Shown here in pieces: positions 21,110 through 22,706 of a stretch of DNA of 22,706 bases (position 1 is its first letter; every line of letters starts with the position of its first letter). The notes under the pieces are model-generated. The model was not told where the DNA came from. It saw only the letters and a list, made by a program, of their open reading frames with translations, and made no database searches. A program made the position numbers and the translations under genes. This DNA comes from DATFJZ01 sp034660495 (GTDB lineage Bacteria; Desulfobacterota; Desulfobacteria; Desulfobacterales; Desulfobacteraceae): assembly GCA_034660495.1 (NCBI GenBank), contig JAYEJJ010000061.1, forward strand, positions 1 to 22,706. Direction: 5' to 3'.

Positions 21110-21820
21110 ATGATTGGCAGGGAACAGACACCAACTTTAAAGAATCAGGTACTGGTTGTTGATGATGAAAAAAGGGTGGCCGAAAGTATTCAGTTTTTCC
21201 TGAATAAAGAGGGATTTGATGTCAGTTATGCCTGCTGCGGCAGGGATGCGGTTGCCTTTATAAAGGAGAACAGGGTTGAGCTGATCCTTTTGGATATCAG
21301 CATGCCGGGAATGGATGGGTTTGAGGTGCTCGAGTCTATTTTTCACCATGACCCGGATTCCCTTGTGGTTATGATGACTGGGTATGCCACGGTTGAGTCA
21401 GCTGTTAAGGCCTTAAAGCTTGGTGCGTGGGATTATTTGAAAAAACCCTTTGAATATTCAGAACTCATTAAAACGGTTAAAAACGGTATAACCCATAAGC
21501 AGCTGATTAATGAAAACCGGGCCGTTTCAGCCCGGCTGCAAATTTCAGAAATGCGGTGTCAATACCTTGTGAATAATTCTCCTGACCTGATTTACACCCT
21601 GAATGCCAGGGGAAAAATTACCTTTGTAAACGAAGAGTTTGAAAAGGTGCTGGGCTATAGAAAAGAACACCTGCCTGGCAGCTGGGTTCAAGATATTGTG
21701 CATTCTGATGACTGTGCAAAAGCAGTTGCTGCTGTCAATCAGGTAAGTTCAGGATCCAGAAGCAAGACAGAAGTAACCATCAGGCTGAAAAGAGCCGGTC
21801 ATGACAGAAAAAAATATTAA
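21110..21820 (+). CDS. Response-regulator receiver plus PAS domain protein; N-terminal part of a frameshifted hybrid histidine kinase
   Basis: The start is ATG 21110, 5 nt after AGGGG (21100-21104); an ATG at 21095 has no spacing for a ribosome binding site. As read, 236 residues. Residues 12-130 are a receiver domain: VLVVDDE (D18, D19), phospho-acceptor D62 in LILLDISMPGMDG, MMTGYATVESAV, and the conserved Lys in YLKKPF. A PAS domain follows (LVNNSPDLIYTLNARGKITF, VLGYRKEHL) and stops abruptly at RKKY. The next frame continues with the end of the PAS domain and the kinase core, so this is the front part of one larger gene. It lies 33 nt after the fusion gene and probably shares its transcript. 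What it senses is unknown. Confidence 0.8.
   Translation: MIGREQTPTLKNQVLVVDDEKRVAESIQFFLNKEGFDVSYACCGRDAVAFIKENRVELILLDISMPGMDGFEVLESIFHHDPDSLVVMMTGYATVESAVKALKLGAWDYLKKPFEYSELIKTVKNGITHKQLINENRAVSARLQISEMRCQYLVNNSPDLIYTLNARGKITFVNEEFEKVLGYRKEHLPGSWVQDIVHSDDCAKAVAAVNQVSSGSRSKTEVTIRLKRAGHDRKKY
21808..21820 (+). other. A7 homopolymer at the kinase frameshift, with slippery heptamer phase
   Basis: Seven A residues (21808-21814) are read AGA AAA AAA TAT TAA in the receiver-PAS frame, ending at TAA 21818-21820. Slipping back one base on A-AAA-AAA gives ATA TTA AGC CCG and joins the kinase frame without a stop. This is the phase required for -1 slippage, but a one-base indel mutation or a sequencing error in the homopolymer would look the same. 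Confidence 0.6.
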
Positions 21821-21834
21821 GCCCGTTTATTACA

Positions 21835-22641
21835 GTGGAGCAGAAAATCACCAGTCTTGATATTCCAGGCGGGGATCTAAACCAGAACGGCCTGAAATGT
21901 GTCTATTGCGTGGCAAGGGATGTCACAGAGCGAAACCACCTGGAAGATCAGCTGCTACAGTCCCAGAAACTTGAGGCCATTGGTACCCTTGCCGGAGGCA
22001 TAGCCCATGATTTTAACAATATCCTCATGGCCATACAGGGATATACCTCCCTTGTAAGGACCTCTTTTAAACCCGGGTCCCCCCAGTATAAAAAACTTGC
22101 CAATGTGGACGAGTATGTCCAGGCCGGGTCTGAAATGACCCGGCAGCTTCTTGGTCTGGCCCAGAAAAAAGACAATGAGCTTTCCCTTGAAAATATTAAT
22201 TATCTGCTTAAAATGTCAGCCAAAATGTTTGGGAGAACCAAAAAAGATGTGGTGCTTAATCTCAATCTTCAAAAGGATCTCTGGTCTGTAAAAGTGGATG
22301 AGGGACAGATCAAACAGGTCATGCTCAATCTTTATGTCAATGCCTGGCAGGCCATGCCCGAAGGGGGAAGGATATATATCAAGTCTGAAAATGTTAGTGT
22401 GGGACAATCCTTTTTTAAGAAAATCGGTCTTAATGAACCGGGCCGGTATGTAAAAATTTCCGTTGTGGACACCGGTGCGGGCATGGACAATGAAGTGGCA
22501 GAGAAAATATTTAATCCTTCTTTTACCACCAAAGAAATGGAGGGCGGTACCGGGCTCGGCCTTGCTACGGCTTACGGCATCGTCAACAACCCCTCGGCTA
22601 AAGACCGAGGGGCTTGCAAGGTAACTTGTAAGCCCGGTTGA
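21835..22641 (+). pseudogene. Histidine kinase core, separated by frameshift and truncated at its C terminus by an insertion
   Basis: This is the back half of the receiver-PAS-kinase gene. The frame is open from about 21805; GTG 21835 is only a nominal start with no ribosome binding site. After the PAS end (CVYCVARDVTERNHLEDQL) come the H box (LEAIGTLAGGIAHDFNNIL), the N box (NLYVNAWQAMPEGG), the G1 box (VVDTGAGMD), the F box (IFNPSFTTK) and the G2 box (GGTGLGLATAYGIVNN). After IVNN at about 22589 the sequence leaves the family: homologues continue with HGG and the end of the ATPase domain, but here PSAKDRGACKVTCKPG is read from inserted DNA. With a frameshift and a lost end, it is most likely non-functional. 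Confidence 0.8.
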
Positions 22642-22706
22642 TTAGCCTAAGTCTTAACTGACTACGTTACATTGGAATATATAGTCATCCCAAGGTACTC
22701 CACACG
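22590..22706. mobile_element. End of an IS200/IS605-type element with structured RNA (IscB omega-RNA/HEARO-like or TnpB right end), runs off the window
   Basis: The insertion begins where the kinase homology stops. CCCCTCGG (22590-22597) pairs perfectly with CCGAGGGG (22605-22612). A second stem, GCTTGCAAG (22612-22620) with CTTGTAAGC (22625-22633), follows directly around a GTAA loop of GNRA type and contains a G-U pair only when transcribed as the plus strand. Then come GGTTGATTAGCC and GACTACGTTAC. From memory this resembles the RNA-bearing region ahead of HNH-type IscB genes. No element ORF is inside the window, so family and orientation are not settled. There is no way to see a target duplication from one end. 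Confidence 0.5.

Overview
The window comes from an anaerobic, respiring bacterium that runs the Wood-Ljungdahl (acetyl-CoA) pathway, most likely a complete-oxidising sulfate reducer of the Desulfobacteraceae or a close relative. The reasons are the bacterial acetyl-CoA pathway genes (CODH catalytic subunit, corrinoid protein small subunit, Fhs, FolD, MetF, CooC), a selenocysteine formate dehydrogenase, the ispE-tRNA-Gln-prs-rplY-pth order typical of deltaproteobacteria, and CarD. The genus assignment is inference from gene content, not from a search.

Layout. Positions 1-2172 (minus strand): acsD followed by the start of the CODH gene, which runs off the left edge. Positions 2173-3180: a 1 kb divergent intergenic region holding repeats and leader hairpins. 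Positions 3181-10400 (plus strand): fhs, folD, metF, a NifU/IscU-like scaffold gene, a 72-residue unknown, cooC, a phosphopantetheinyl transferase and a DUF1844 gene. Positions 10396-13963: ispE, tRNA-Gln(TTG), prs, rplY and pth. Positions 14181-15805: carD and an rluD-type pseudouridine synthase. Positions 15802-18570 (minus strand): a UGA-interrupted selenoprotein formate dehydrogenase with a visible SECIS hairpin. Positions 18863-21076: an RnfB-like membrane ferredoxin fused to a GltD-like flavoprotein, divergent from fdhA. Positions 21110-22589: a receiver-PAS-histidine kinase gene broken by a frameshift and cut off by what looks like the end of an IS200/IS605-type (IscB or TnpB) element carrying structured RNA.

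How the genes fit together. FdhA interconverts CO2 and formate. Fhs, FolD and MetF carry the C1 unit on tetrahydrofolate from formyl to methyl. AcsD is part of the corrinoid methyl carrier and CODH supplies or consumes CO. CooC, and possibly the IscU-like protein and its 72-residue partner, would serve CODH/ACS cofactor assembly. The RnfB-GltD fusion is a plausible electron link between membrane, ferredoxin and NAD(P)H for the FDH or MetF steps.

The most unusual feature of the DNA is a set of modular intergenic repeats between 2.6 and 12.6 kb. These are a 95-bp two-hairpin element bounded by TTATAA, a head hairpin followed by a variable heptamer array closed by inverted repeats, and a third palindromic family. 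They are joined to one another in different orders, often begin exactly at stop codons, and are absent from the right half of the window.
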